Source of the DNA: Bacteroidales bacterium
GTDB taxonomy: Bacteria > Bacteroidota > Bacteroidia > Bacteroidales > Muribaculaceae
Reading direction: 5' to 3'
DNA: 31,020 bases
NCBI GenBank assembly: GCA_004555955.1
Contig: SFJG01000020.1
Location: 1 to 31,020, forward strand
Shown here piece after piece: positions 24,169-31,020 of this stretch; within the stretch, counting starts at the first letter, position 1; every line of letters begins with the position of its first letter. Made by a program: the position numbers and the translations under genes. A model generated the notes under the pieces. The model was not told where the DNA came from and did not search any database. It saw only the letters and a list, made by a program, of their open reading frames with translations.

Positions 24169-24199
24169 TTTGTTTTCTAAGGCAAAGTAAGTAAATTTG
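24169..24199 (+). promoter_or_regulatory. Predicted promoter of pyrH-frr
   Basis: TTTG (24169-24172), 19 bases, then TAAATTTG (24192-24199), both exact. The pyrH ATG at 24230 is 31 bases downstream. It overlaps the divergent promoter at 24183-24214. Confidence 0.75.
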
Positions 24200-24214
24200 T
24201 CAAAGAGAATCAAA
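24183..24214 (-). promoter_or_regulatory. Predicted promoter of the TPR protein gene
   Basis: On the minus strand TTTG (24211-24214), 20 bases, then TTACTTTG (24183-24190), one mismatch from TAnnTTTG. It shares DNA with the pyrH promoter on the other strand. Confidence 0.55.
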
Positions 24215-24229
24215 CAAAGCATCAAAAAA

Positions 24230-24940
24230 ATGAGGACAAACTATAAACGAATCTTGCTCAAACTTAGCGGCGAATCGCTCATGGGCAGCCAAGGTTACGG
24301 CATTGACCCGCAACGCGTTAAGGACTATGCCGAAGAAATCCGCGACATAGCCCGTTCGGGCATCGAAATAGCCATCGTTATCGGCGGCGGCAACATCTTC
24401 CGCGGGCTCGCCGGTGCGGCTCGCGGCGTCGACCGCGTCAAAGGTGACCAAATGGGTATGCTTGCCACGGTTATCAATTCGCTGGCGCTCGCTTCCGCTC
24501 TCGAAACTGCCGGACAGCCGGCGCAGGTGTTCACCGCCGTCAACATGTTCCCCATCGGCGAATATTATAGCAAATGGCGCGCCATCGACGCTATGAAGCA
24601 AGGCAAAATTGCAATCATTTCGTGCGGAACAGGTAGCCCGTATTTCACCACCGACACAGGCTCTGCACTCCACGGCATCGAGGTTGAGGCTGACGTTATG
24701 CTCAAAGGAACTCGCGTCGACGGTATCTACACCGCCGACCCCGAAAAAGACCCCTCGGCGACGAAATTTGACGAAATCTCTTACGACGAGATTCTCGCAC
24801 GTGGTTTGAAAGTGATGGACCTTACGGCTACCGTGATGTGCAAAGAAAACCATCTGCCAATTATCGTCTTCGATATGGACACTCGCGGCAACCTTACACG
24901 CGTGATGGCCGGCGAAAATATCGGCACTTTAGTTTATTAA
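24230..24940 (+). CDS. pyrH: UMP kinase
   Basis: The 236-residue product is a bacterial UMP kinase of the amino acid kinase fold: phosphate-binding LLKLSGESLMG (9-19), VIGGGNIFRGL, DQMGMLATVINSLAL, ISCGTGSPYFTTDTGSALHGIE with the acidic UMP contact region, and DGIYTADPEKDPSATKFDEISYDE. It phosphorylates UMP to UDP in pyrimidine synthesis as a hexamer. The ATG at 24230 gives the standard N-terminus; an in-frame TTG at 24197 overlaps the promoter -7 element and is rejected. frr follows 34 bases later, a common bacterial pairing; tsf, often ahead of pyrH, is absent. Confidence 0.97.
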   Translation: MRTNYKRILLKLSGESLMGSQGYGIDPQRVKDYAEEIRDIARSGIEIAIVIGGGNIFRGLAGAARGVDRVKGDQMGMLATVINSLALASALETAGQPAQVFTAVNMFPIGEYYSKWRAIDAMKQGKIAIISCGTGSPYFTTDTGSALHGIEVEADVMLKGTRVDGIYTADPEKDPSATKFDEISYDEILARGLKVMDLTATVMCKENHLPIIVFDMDTRGNLTRVMAGENIGTLVY

Positions 24941-24974
24941 TTTACGATAATAATTAACTTAAAAATACAACACT

Positions 24975-25535
24975 ATGGACGACGTAAAAAACTATATCGA
25001 ACCGGCAGAAGAGAAAATGATTCTCGCGGTCGATTACCTTGAAGAAACCTTGGCTCGCATCCGTGCAGGCAAGGCGAATGTTAAGATTCTTGACGGCATC
25101 AAGGTGGACTACTATGGCTCGGCTGCCCCCATTAGCAACGTTGCTAATGTGGCTGTGCCCGATGCGCGTACTATCACAATCACTCCCTGGGAGAAGTCGA
25201 TGTTCAAAGAAATCGAGAAAGCCATTATCAACTCCGAGTTGGGCATCACTCCCGAAAACAATGGCGAGGTGATTCGTCTTTCGATTCCGCCTTTGACAGA
25301 AGACCGCCGTAAGTCGCTCGTTAAGCAGTGCAAAGGCGAAGCGGAAGATGCCAAAATCTCCGTGCGTAACGCTCGCCGCGACGCAATCGAAGGCCTCAAA
25401 AAAGCACAGAAAAACGGACTGCCCGAAGATGCTGCTAAAGATGCCGAAGCTAAAGTGCAAAAAATCCACGACAACTATATCAAGAAAATCGATGCAGTTT
25501 TTGCTGCTAAAGAGAAAGAAATTCTCACAGTATAA
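24975..25535 (+). CDS. frr: Ribosome recycling factor
   Basis: The 186-residue protein matches RRF end to end: LARIRAGKANVKILDGIKVDYYGSAAPISNVANV, the hinge segment with ITITPWEKSMFKEIEKAI, and the C-terminal helix with KDAEAKVQKIHDNYIKKID. With EF-G it splits post-termination ribosomes. It follows pyrH in the same direction with no promoter between them, and a strong terminator begins about 20 bases after its stop, closing the two-gene unit. Confidence 0.97.
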   Translation: MDDVKNYIEPAEEKMILAVDYLEETLARIRAGKANVKILDGIKVDYYGSAAPISNVANVAVPDARTITITPWEKSMFKEIEKAIINSELGITPENNGEVIRLSIPPLTEDRRKSLVKQCKGEAEDAKISVRNARRDAIEGLKKAQKNGLPEDAAKDAEAKVQKIHDNYIKKIDAVFAAKEKEILTV

Positions 25536-25555
25536 TTTCAGGATGATTATTTTTC

Positions 25556-25597
25556 AGCGCAACGTCTTCACAATGCGGAGACGTTGCGCTTTTTTTA
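25556..25597 (+). terminator. Intrinsic terminator after frr
   Basis: AGCGCAACGTCT (25556-25567) pairs perfectly with AGACGTTGCGCT (25579-25590) around an 11-base loop, followed by a run of T to 25597. Confidence 0.93.
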
Positions 25598-25671
25598 CGG
25601 AAAAATATGTCATTATTACCGCATTGTTGATAAATAGCACCTATATCTTTCCATAATTGCTAAAAAATTAT

Positions 25672-25679
25672 TAATTTTG
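25672..25679 (+). promoter_or_regulatory. Possible -7 element of the PCMD-like protein gene
   Basis: TAATTTTG is an exact TAnnTTTG. No clear TTTG is found 19-21 bases upstream. The ATG used lies 78 bases downstream at 25757. Confidence 0.45.
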
Positions 25680-25756
25680 GCGGCAATTTAGAACATGTGT
25701 TTCGGAGGTGCTCTTTTTTGAGGATGTCGACGAAGCTCTTTAATAAATATCTATTT

Positions 25757-26713
25757 ATGAGAAAGATAGTAGTTCTTGGCATATTAATGCTTATGGGCGC
25801 AAATATCGCAAATGCCCAAACGGAAAAAGTGAAATACGGTGACTTCCAGCAATGGATAACGCGCACAATCCACGAATCTGCTGTTATCGGCGGCGCAACG
25901 CGTACGCTCTACGAAGTCGGTCCGACGGCAACCATCGACGGCAACAAAGCCTACACCAACCGCGGAGGCTCGCCGTGGGCTACCAGCAACGTCTACGCAA
26001 AGGTTTCGGGCGTGTCGAAAGGTAGTTGCTCGGTAATGCCCGACAAGCGCAGCGGCGGTAATACTTGTATGAAGATGACCACAGTCTTCGAACACGTCAA
26101 AGTGCTCGGTCTCATCAACCTCGACGTGCTCGCTTCGGGTAGTTCCTACCTCGGCAGAATGGTTGAACCGGTGAGCAGCACAAAAAATCCTTACAGCAAG
26201 CTCGATATGGGTGTTGCTTTCACCAGGCGTCCCAAATATCTCGTCTACGACTATCGCGTATATATCCCCGCCGGTGCCAAAATGATATATGCAAGCGGTT
26301 TCGGAAAGCAAAAAACGCTAAATAAGCAAAACGCTTGCGAGACGTTCGTCATTCTCCAACAACGTTGGGAAGACGAAAAAGGCAACATCTTTGCAAAACG
26401 CGTGGGCACCGGACGCGAACGTTTCTACAAGAGTACTTCCGGTTGGGTTAACAACCACAAACTCGCCATCCACTACGGCGACATCACCGGCGAATCGTTC
26501 TACAAATCGTGGATGGGCCTCATCAGCAACAATCGCCCGTACTACGCAACAAACAGCAAGGGCAAAATGGTGCCGGTCAAAGAAGTTGGTTGGGCTGAAG
26601 CCGATGCCAAGCCGACTCACATGATGATGATGTTCTCTGCCGGTTGCGGTACAGCGTACGAAGGTACAATCGACCAAACCCTTTGGATTGACAATGTAGA
26701 GTTGCAGTATTAG
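25757..26713 (+). CDS. Secreted PCMD-domain-like protein
   Basis: From the ATG at 25757 the product has 318 residues with a signal peptide (RKIVVLGILMLMGANIANA). In-frame GTG at 25697 and ATG at 25724 would bury this signal peptide and are rejected. The mature part resembles the putative carbohydrate metabolism domain (PCMD): an early YGDFQQW, then GSPWATSNVYA, a middle FTRRPKYLVYDYRVYIP and the final LWIDNVELQY, the usual closing strand of this beta-sandwich family. PCMD proteins are found beside glycan-use genes in Bacteroidota, probably as binding modules. No SusC/SusD or glycosidase is adjacent here, and no lipobox cysteine is present. Monocistronic with its own terminator. Confidence 0.75.
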   Translation: MRKIVVLGILMLMGANIANAQTEKVKYGDFQQWITRTIHESAVIGGATRTLYEVGPTATIDGNKAYTNRGGSPWATSNVYAKVSGVSKGSCSVMPDKRSGGNTCMKMTTVFEHVKVLGLINLDVLASGSSYLGRMVEPVSSTKNPYSKLDMGVAFTRRPKYLVYDYRVYIPAGAKMIYASGFGKQKTLNKQNACETFVILQQRWEDEKGNIFAKRVGTGRERFYKSTSGWVNNHKLAIHYGDITGESFYKSWMGLISNNRPYYATNSKGKMVPVKEVGWAEADAKPTHMMMMFSAGCGTAYEGTIDQTLWIDNVELQY

Positions 26714-26743
26714 TGCCCGAATTTCGGGAAATCGACTGATTAT

Positions 26744-26788
26744 CAAGTGGTGGAATTGTTCTAAAACGATTCTGCCACTTGCTTTTTT
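26744..26788 (+). terminator. Intrinsic terminator after the PCMD-like gene
   Basis: CAAGTGGTGGAAT (26744-26756) pairs with ATTCTGCCACTTG (26769-26781) with two internal mismatches, followed by C and six T (26783-26788). It separates the gene from convergent mutS. Confidence 0.8.
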
Positions 26789-26808
26789 ATAGATATATAC
26801 AGTGCCTT

Positions 26809-29424
26809 TTATTTCTTCCCCGTAATTATCGTTTTGATGTCGTGGAGTTTGTTGAGGGCTTCCATTGGCGTAAGGTTGTTGATGTCGAGGTCGAGAATTG
26901 CGTCGCGAACTTGGCTCAGTACGGGGTCGTCGAGTTGGAAGAGTGAGAGTTGCACGCCTTGACCTGCCATCGGCATACTTTGAAGGCTTTCGGTCATGCG
27001 TTCCTGTGAATTTGCCGCTTCGAGTTGGCGCAACACTTCGTCGGCGCGCTTGACAATCCACTTTGGCAAGCCTGCCAATTTAGCCACATGGATACCGAAA
27101 CTGTGCTCGCTGCCGCCTTCGACGAGTTTGCGCAGAAACACCACTTTGCCGTCGATTTCTTTCACCGACACGTTGTAGTTGAAGATGCGGCTGAACGTCT
27201 TTGCCATCTCGTTAAGTTCGTGATAGTGAGTGGCAAACAGCGTTTTTGGGTGAAATTTTGTTGACTGATGCAGATATTCGACAATTGCCCAGGCAATGGA
27301 GATGCCGTCGTAGGTGCTCGTGCCGCGTCCGAGTTCGTCGAAGAGCACGAGGCTCCGTTCGCTAATGTTGTTGAGAATGGATGCCGCTTCGTTCATTTCG
27401 ACCATAAACGTCGATTCGCCCAGCGAGATGTTGTCGCTTGCGCCGACGCGTGTAAATATCTTATCGACAATGCCTATATGTGCGGCATCGGCGGGCACGA
27501 AGCATCCCACTTGCGCAAGTAGCACGATGAGTGCCGTTTGGCGCAGCAATGCCGACTTACCTGCCATATTCGGACCGGTGATAATCATAATCTGCCGGCT
27601 TTCGTTGCCGATGTTGATGTTGTTGCTCACATAGGTTTCGCCGGGAGGCATCTGCGTTTCGATTACGGGGTGACGACCCTCGACGATGTTGATGTCGAGC
27701 GAATCGTTGACTTCCGGGCGATTGTAGCGGTGTTCTATCGAAGCTTTTGTGAACGACAGCAAGCAGTCGATTTTGGCAATCAACGCCGAATTGAGTTGGA
27801 TTGCCGGTATGAAGGATGTAATAGCGGCAATGAGTTCGGTGAATATGCGATTTTCGATAGCGAGGATGCGGTCTTCGGCGCCAAGAATTTTCTCCTCGTA
27901 TTCTTTGAGTTCTTGCGTAATGTAGCGCTCGGCATTGACGAGAGTCTGCTTTCGAATCCACTCGGCGGGCACCTTGTCTTTGTGCGTGTTTCTCACCTCG
28001 ATATAGTAGCCGAACACGTTGTTGTAAGCAATTTTGAGGCTTGGAATGCCGGTTGCTTCGCTTTCGCGTTGCTGCAATTGCACGAGATAGTCTTTGCCGG
28101 AATAGGCAATTTCGCGGAGTTCGTCGAGTTCGCTGTCGACGCCGTCGCGCACCACCTTGCCGCGGTTTGTGGCGTTGGGCGCATCGGGATTGATTTCGCG
28201 CTCAATGCGGTCGCGGATTAGCGTACACGGGTTAAGTTGGTCGCCGAAGGAGCGCAACACGGGGTTGTCCGACGCTTCGCAGTAGTCTTTGATGGGCGCA
28301 ATTGCTCGTAAGGCGTTCTTGAGTTGAACGGTTTCGCGTGGCGAAATTCGTCCGACAGCGACTTTCGAGACGAGGCGCTCCATATCGCCGACGGTTTCGA
28401 GATGTTTGTGCAGCAGTTCGCGACCTTGCGGGTCCTTGAAAAGGCTCTCGACCACGCTCAGTCGGTCGTTGATGCGGTTGCGGTCTTTCAGCGGAAAGAG
28501 CAACCAGCGGCGCAACAAACGAGCACCCATCGGGCTTACCGTGCGGTTGACAACGTCGAGCAAGGCGGTGCCTTCGTCTGCCATCGAATCGACAATTTCG
28601 AGATTGCGTATCGTGAATCGGTCGAGTCGCACGTATTTATTTTCTTCGATGCGAGAAATCGACGTGATATGGCTGATTTGCGTATGCTGAGTGATGTCGA
28701 GATAGAAAAGCACGGCGGCAGAAGCCACTATGGCGTTGTGCAGATTGTTGATGCCGAAGCCTTTAAGACTACGTGTCTCGAACTGCTTGAGCAGACGTTC
28801 GCGCGCGGCGTCTTCTGCCCACATCCAGTCGTCGAGTTCGTAGGTGAGATATTTCGTGGAGAAAGATGTGTCGAAACGGCGCTTTAGCGAGCGCTCTACG
28901 AGCACTTCTTTTGGCGCGAAGTTGACGAGCAGTTTGTCGATATAGTCAATCGTACCCTCGGCGGTCATAAATTCGCCGGTGCTGATGTCCAGGAAAGCCA
29001 CGCCGCAAGCGTTTTTGCCGAAATGCACTGCGCCGAGGAAGTTATTTTCGCGGAAGTCGAGCATATTGCCGTTGATGGCAACGCCGGGTGTAACGAGTTC
29101 GGTGATGCCGCGTTTGACGAGTTTCTTGGTGAGTTTCGGGTCTTCGAGTTGCTCGCAGATAGCCACGCGCTTGCCGGCGCGCACAAGTTTTGGCAGATAC
29201 GTGTCGAGAGCATGGTGCGGAAAACCTGCCAATTCAATGCTCTGACCGGGGCCGTTGGCGCGTTTTGTTAGCGTAATGCCGAGAATTTCGGAAGCGGTAA
29301 CGGCATCGGTCGAAAACGTTTCGTAGAAGTCGCCTACTCGATACAACAGGATTGCATCGGGATGCTTGCGCTTCATCTCGAAAAACTGCTTCATCAAAGG
29401 GGTTTCAACGATTTTCTCTGCCAC
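26809..29424 (-). CDS. mutS: DNA mismatch repair protein MutS
   Basis: The 871-residue protein has all MutS parts: mismatch-reading Phe33 and Glu35 in GDFYETF, connector and lever domains, clamp, and the C-terminal ATPase with Walker A GPNMAGKSA (about 615-623) and Walker B LVLFDELGRGTSTYDG (about 690-705). Near the C-terminus QLSLF (about 824-828) fits a beta-clamp binding motif. It recognises mismatches and small loops and recruits MutL. The start is taken as GTG at 29424 because it gives AEKIVETPLMKQF, the family's usual N-terminus; the next ATG at 29394 would drop the residues before MKQF. Monocistronic, transcribed from an element at 29447-29454. Confidence 0.97.
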   Translation of the reverse strand: MAEKIVETPLMKQFFEMKRKHPDAILLYRVGDFYETFSTDAVTASEILGITLTKRANGPGQSIELAGFPHHALDTYLPKLVRAGKRVAICEQLEDPKLTKKLVKRGITELVTPGVAINGNMLDFRENNFLGAVHFGKNACGVAFLDISTGEFMTAEGTIDYIDKLLVNFAPKEVLVERSLKRRFDTSFSTKYLTYELDDWMWAEDAARERLLKQFETRSLKGFGINNLHNAIVASAAVLFYLDITQHTQISHITSISRIEENKYVRLDRFTIRNLEIVDSMADEGTALLDVVNRTVSPMGARLLRRWLLFPLKDRNRINDRLSVVESLFKDPQGRELLHKHLETVGDMERLVSKVAVGRISPRETVQLKNALRAIAPIKDYCEASDNPVLRSFGDQLNPCTLIRDRIEREINPDAPNATNRGKVVRDGVDSELDELREIAYSGKDYLVQLQQRESEATGIPSLKIAYNNVFGYYIEVRNTHKDKVPAEWIRKQTLVNAERYITQELKEYEEKILGAEDRILAIENRIFTELIAAITSFIPAIQLNSALIAKIDCLLSFTKASIEHRYNRPEVNDSLDINIVEGRHPVIETQMPPGETYVSNNINIGNESRQIMIITGPNMAGKSALLRQTALIVLLAQVGCFVPADAAHIGIVDKIFTRVGASDNISLGESTFMVEMNEAASILNNISERSLVLFDELGRGTSTYDGISIAWAIVEYLHQSTKFHPKTLFATHYHELNEMAKTFSRIFNYNVSVKEIDGKVVFLRKLVEGGSEHSFGIHVAKLAGLPKWIVKRADEVLRQLEAANSQERMTESLQSMPMAGQGVQLSLFQLDDPVLSQVRDAILDLDINNLTPMEALNKLHDIKTIITGKK

Positions 29425-29446
29425 CGGGTATTGTTTTTATATAACA

Positions 29447-29454
29447 CAAAGGTA
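29447..29454 (-). promoter_or_regulatory. Possible -7 element of mutS
   Basis: On the minus strand TACCTTTG matches TAnnTTTG, 22 bases before the GTG start. The -33 element is not clear. Confidence 0.5.
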
Positions 29455-29520
29455 CAAAATTTTTTCGACACACCGAGCACTACCGCTTGTTTTTTGCACT
29501 CGCGGAGCGCCTTGAGTTCG

Positions 29521-31020
29521 TTATTTATCGTCGATTACCCAATCTTCGATTGTATGGGTCTCGGAGTTAAAATTGATGCCGACTTTTATGACGGGCAGTC
29601 CGGCGAGGGCGAAGCGCGACGGATAGTCCTTGAGGTTGATTTGGTTCATCGCCGCTTCCGCCGACTTGTTTAGTTTGAGTTCGAAAAGGTAGAGTGCCTT
29701 GCCGGAATTCATTACCATATCGACGCGACCTTTTGGCGTGCGCACTTCCACGTCGACGTATCTGCCTAAAAGCGAAAATATTACGTAGAGCATTTGTTGG
29801 TAGTGTCCTTCGTAATTCGTGTTGTCGCACTGCGGTATCGTCAGCAGATATGTTTGTAGCAGGCGCAACATTTCGTTCAGGTCGTCGTTGTAGAGTGCCA
29901 TAAACATATAGGCTATTGTGGTAAGACCGTTTTCCCAACTTATATTCACATAGTTTGGTAACAAGCTTTCCATCAATCCGATACGTATCTCGTTGTTCGG
30001 AATATCGAGGGTATAGATATTTGCCATGCGGTTGTAGCCCTTGATGGTCAGATATCCCGATTGATAAAGCAAAGGTGTGATAGACTTCATATTTTCCGTC
30101 GGAGCATCGAAGGCTGATGCCATGACGCTTGTCGGTTTGAGCATTGACGGGGTGACATTGAATTTTCTCATCATTTCGATAAGGAAAGTCGGCGTGCCGC
30201 TCTCGAACCAGTAGCTTTGAATATTGTTGTTTGCAAAAGCGAGCATTATACTGAATGGGTTGAAGATATCCGGCGACGGCCAAGTAAAGTGATAGCCATC
30301 ATATTTTTTCTTCAGTTCATCAAATACTTCTTCAGGAGTTTGCTCATACTTTTGTGCCAATCGGTCAATATAATCCGACATTTGAGTTTGCACTTCTTCT
30401 ACGGTAATACCGCAAACGGCAGCAAACTGCTCTTGCATACTGATATTGTTCAAGTTGTTCAGTTCGCTGAAGATGCTGAGTTGCGAAAACTTTGTAATTC
30501 CGGTGATAAAAACGAATTTGAGATATTTGTCGCAAGCCTTGAGCGGCGAGTAGAAGTTACGCATAATTTGGCGTAAATCATCGAGTTGCGTCTTTTCGTG
30601 AGCCACGTCAAGCAGCGGAGCGTCGTATTCGTCAATAAGTACAACGACTTGCTTTCCGGTAAGTTCATAAGCGCGCTGAATAAGATTTGTCAGACGCAAG
30701 TTCGGGTCGGTTAGGTCGGATGTCAACCCGAATTTCCTCTCATTGCTTTCAATAATGTAAAGAAGATACCTCGGCAAGTCGTCTTTGCTTTGATGCTTGG
30801 CTAACGACATATCAAACCTCAGCACGGGATATTCCGTCCAATCTTTCTCAACACCGTCGATGAACGTACCTTTGAAAAGATGCTTTTTCCCCTCGAAATA
30901 AGCCGCGAGAGTTGAAACAAGAAGCGACTTTCCGAACCGTCTCGGACGACTCAGAAAGATGTAATTGCCAAGCTTAATCATCTTATAGATGTACTGCGTT
31001 TTGTCGACATACAAGCAGTT
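29521..31020 (-). CDS. AAA-ATPase-like protein with PD-(D/E)XK nuclease domain (N-terminus cut by window edge)
   Basis: The frame stays open to the right edge, giving 499 visible residues. The family's usual short N-terminal segment before LYVDKT is missing, so about 20-30 residues lie outside. The TTG at 31012-31014 is the leucine of that motif, not a start. Visible parts are a Walker A variant SRPRRFGKSLL, Walker B VVVLIDEYDAPLLD, the FITGITKFSQLSIFSELNNL segment, and a C-terminal PD-(D/E)XK core (VDVEVRTPKGRVDMVM, LYLFELKLN). The architecture is AAA-ATPase_like plus PDDEXK_9, common in multiple copies in gut Bacteroidales and of unknown function. Base composition is more AT-rich than mutS. 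It is separated from mutS by about 96 bases. Confidence 0.92.
   Translation of the reverse strand, partial: NCLYVDKTQYIYKMIKLGNYIFLSRPRRFGKSLLVSTLAAYFEGKKHLFKGTFIDGVEKDWTEYPVLRFDMSLAKHQSKDDLPRYLLYIIESNERKFGLTSDLTDPNLRLTNLIQRAYELTGKQVVVLIDEYDAPLLDVAHEKTQLDDLRQIMRNFYSPLKACDKYLKFVFITGITKFSQLSIFSELNNLNNISMQEQFAAVCGITVEEVQTQMSDYIDRLAQKYEQTPEEVFDELKKKYDGYHFTWPSPDIFNPFSIMLAFANNNIQSYWFESGTPTFLIEMMRKFNVTPSMLKPTSVMASAFDAPTENMKSITPLLYQSGYLTIKGYNRMANIYTLDIPNNEIRIGLMESLLPNYVNISWENGLTTIAYMFMALYNDDLNEMLRLLQTYLLTIPQCDNTNYEGHYQQMLYVIFSLLGRYVDVEVRTPKGRVDMVMNSGKALYLFELKLNKSAEAAMNQINLKDYPSRFALAGLPVIKVGINFNSETHTIEDWVIDDK

Noticed and set aside
26715..26727. Small palindrome CCCGAA-T-TTCGGG after the PCMD-like gene
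   Set aside because: Almost no loop and no following T run; the stronger hairpin at 26744-26788 is the terminator.

Overview
The window is chromosomal DNA from a Bacteroidales bacterium. The evidence is a group of Bacteroidota-type genes: a carbamoyltransferase of the N-succinylornithine kind, a PCMD-domain protein, a very large alpha-2-macroglobulin, a DUF4143 ATPase and an AAA/PD-(D/E)XK ATPase. Intergenic spaces also repeatedly carry the Bacteroidota promoter TTTG/TTG-N19-21-TAnnTTTG, and there are no obvious Shine-Dalgarno sequences. The fairly GC-rich coding style would fit Muribaculaceae, but that family assignment is an inference.

Layout. 1-5510 (minus): alpha-2-macroglobulin, nearly complete, running off the left edge. 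5511-6146: AT-rich island with a truncated DUF1016 gene. 6147-7725 (minus): rbfA followed by an FtsX/LolC-type permease. 7787-11140 (minus): aroQ, an O-methyltransferase and a secreted glycogen-debranching-type glucosidase, read from one promoter. 11243-12660: 32-bp tandem repeats leading into a DUF4143 ATPase. 12762-15523 (plus): xerD, an uncharacterised 182-aa protein and recF. 15436-21317 (minus): argF', an outer-membrane barrel protein with a DUF922-like head, a NamZ-type muramidase, a sodium:solute symporter and a WYL regulator, packed as one apparent operon whose end overlaps recF. 21575-23287 (plus): Na/Pi cotransporter. 23381-24151 (minus): TPR protein. 24230-25535 (plus): pyrH-frr. 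25757-26713 (plus): PCMD-like secreted protein. 26809-29424 (minus): mutS. 29521 to the right edge (minus): AAA ATPase with a PD-(D/E)XK domain, N-terminus cut by the window.

Most of this is housekeeping: ribosome maturation and recycling, UMP kinase, shikimate and arginine synthesis, replication, recombination and mismatch repair. Accessory interest lies in four places. First, the NamZ-symporter-barrel-WYL cluster could be a peptidoglycan (MurNAc) recovery unit. Second, the alpha-2-macroglobulin has no CxEQ thioester and carries an acidic, cysteine-containing segment where a bait region would be. Third, there are three orphan genes of PD-(D/E)XK-linked families, one a remnant and one preceded by 32-bp repeats that feed its promoter. 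Fourth, several regulatory layouts are unusual: a possibly leaderless recF, overlapping divergent promoters between the TPR gene and pyrH, and a clustered ATTTGC motif ahead of the phosphate transporter. I saw no rRNA, tRNA, CRISPR array, insertion sequence or prophage. No gene-free stretch exceeds 300 bases. I did not find a clearly new multi-gene system.
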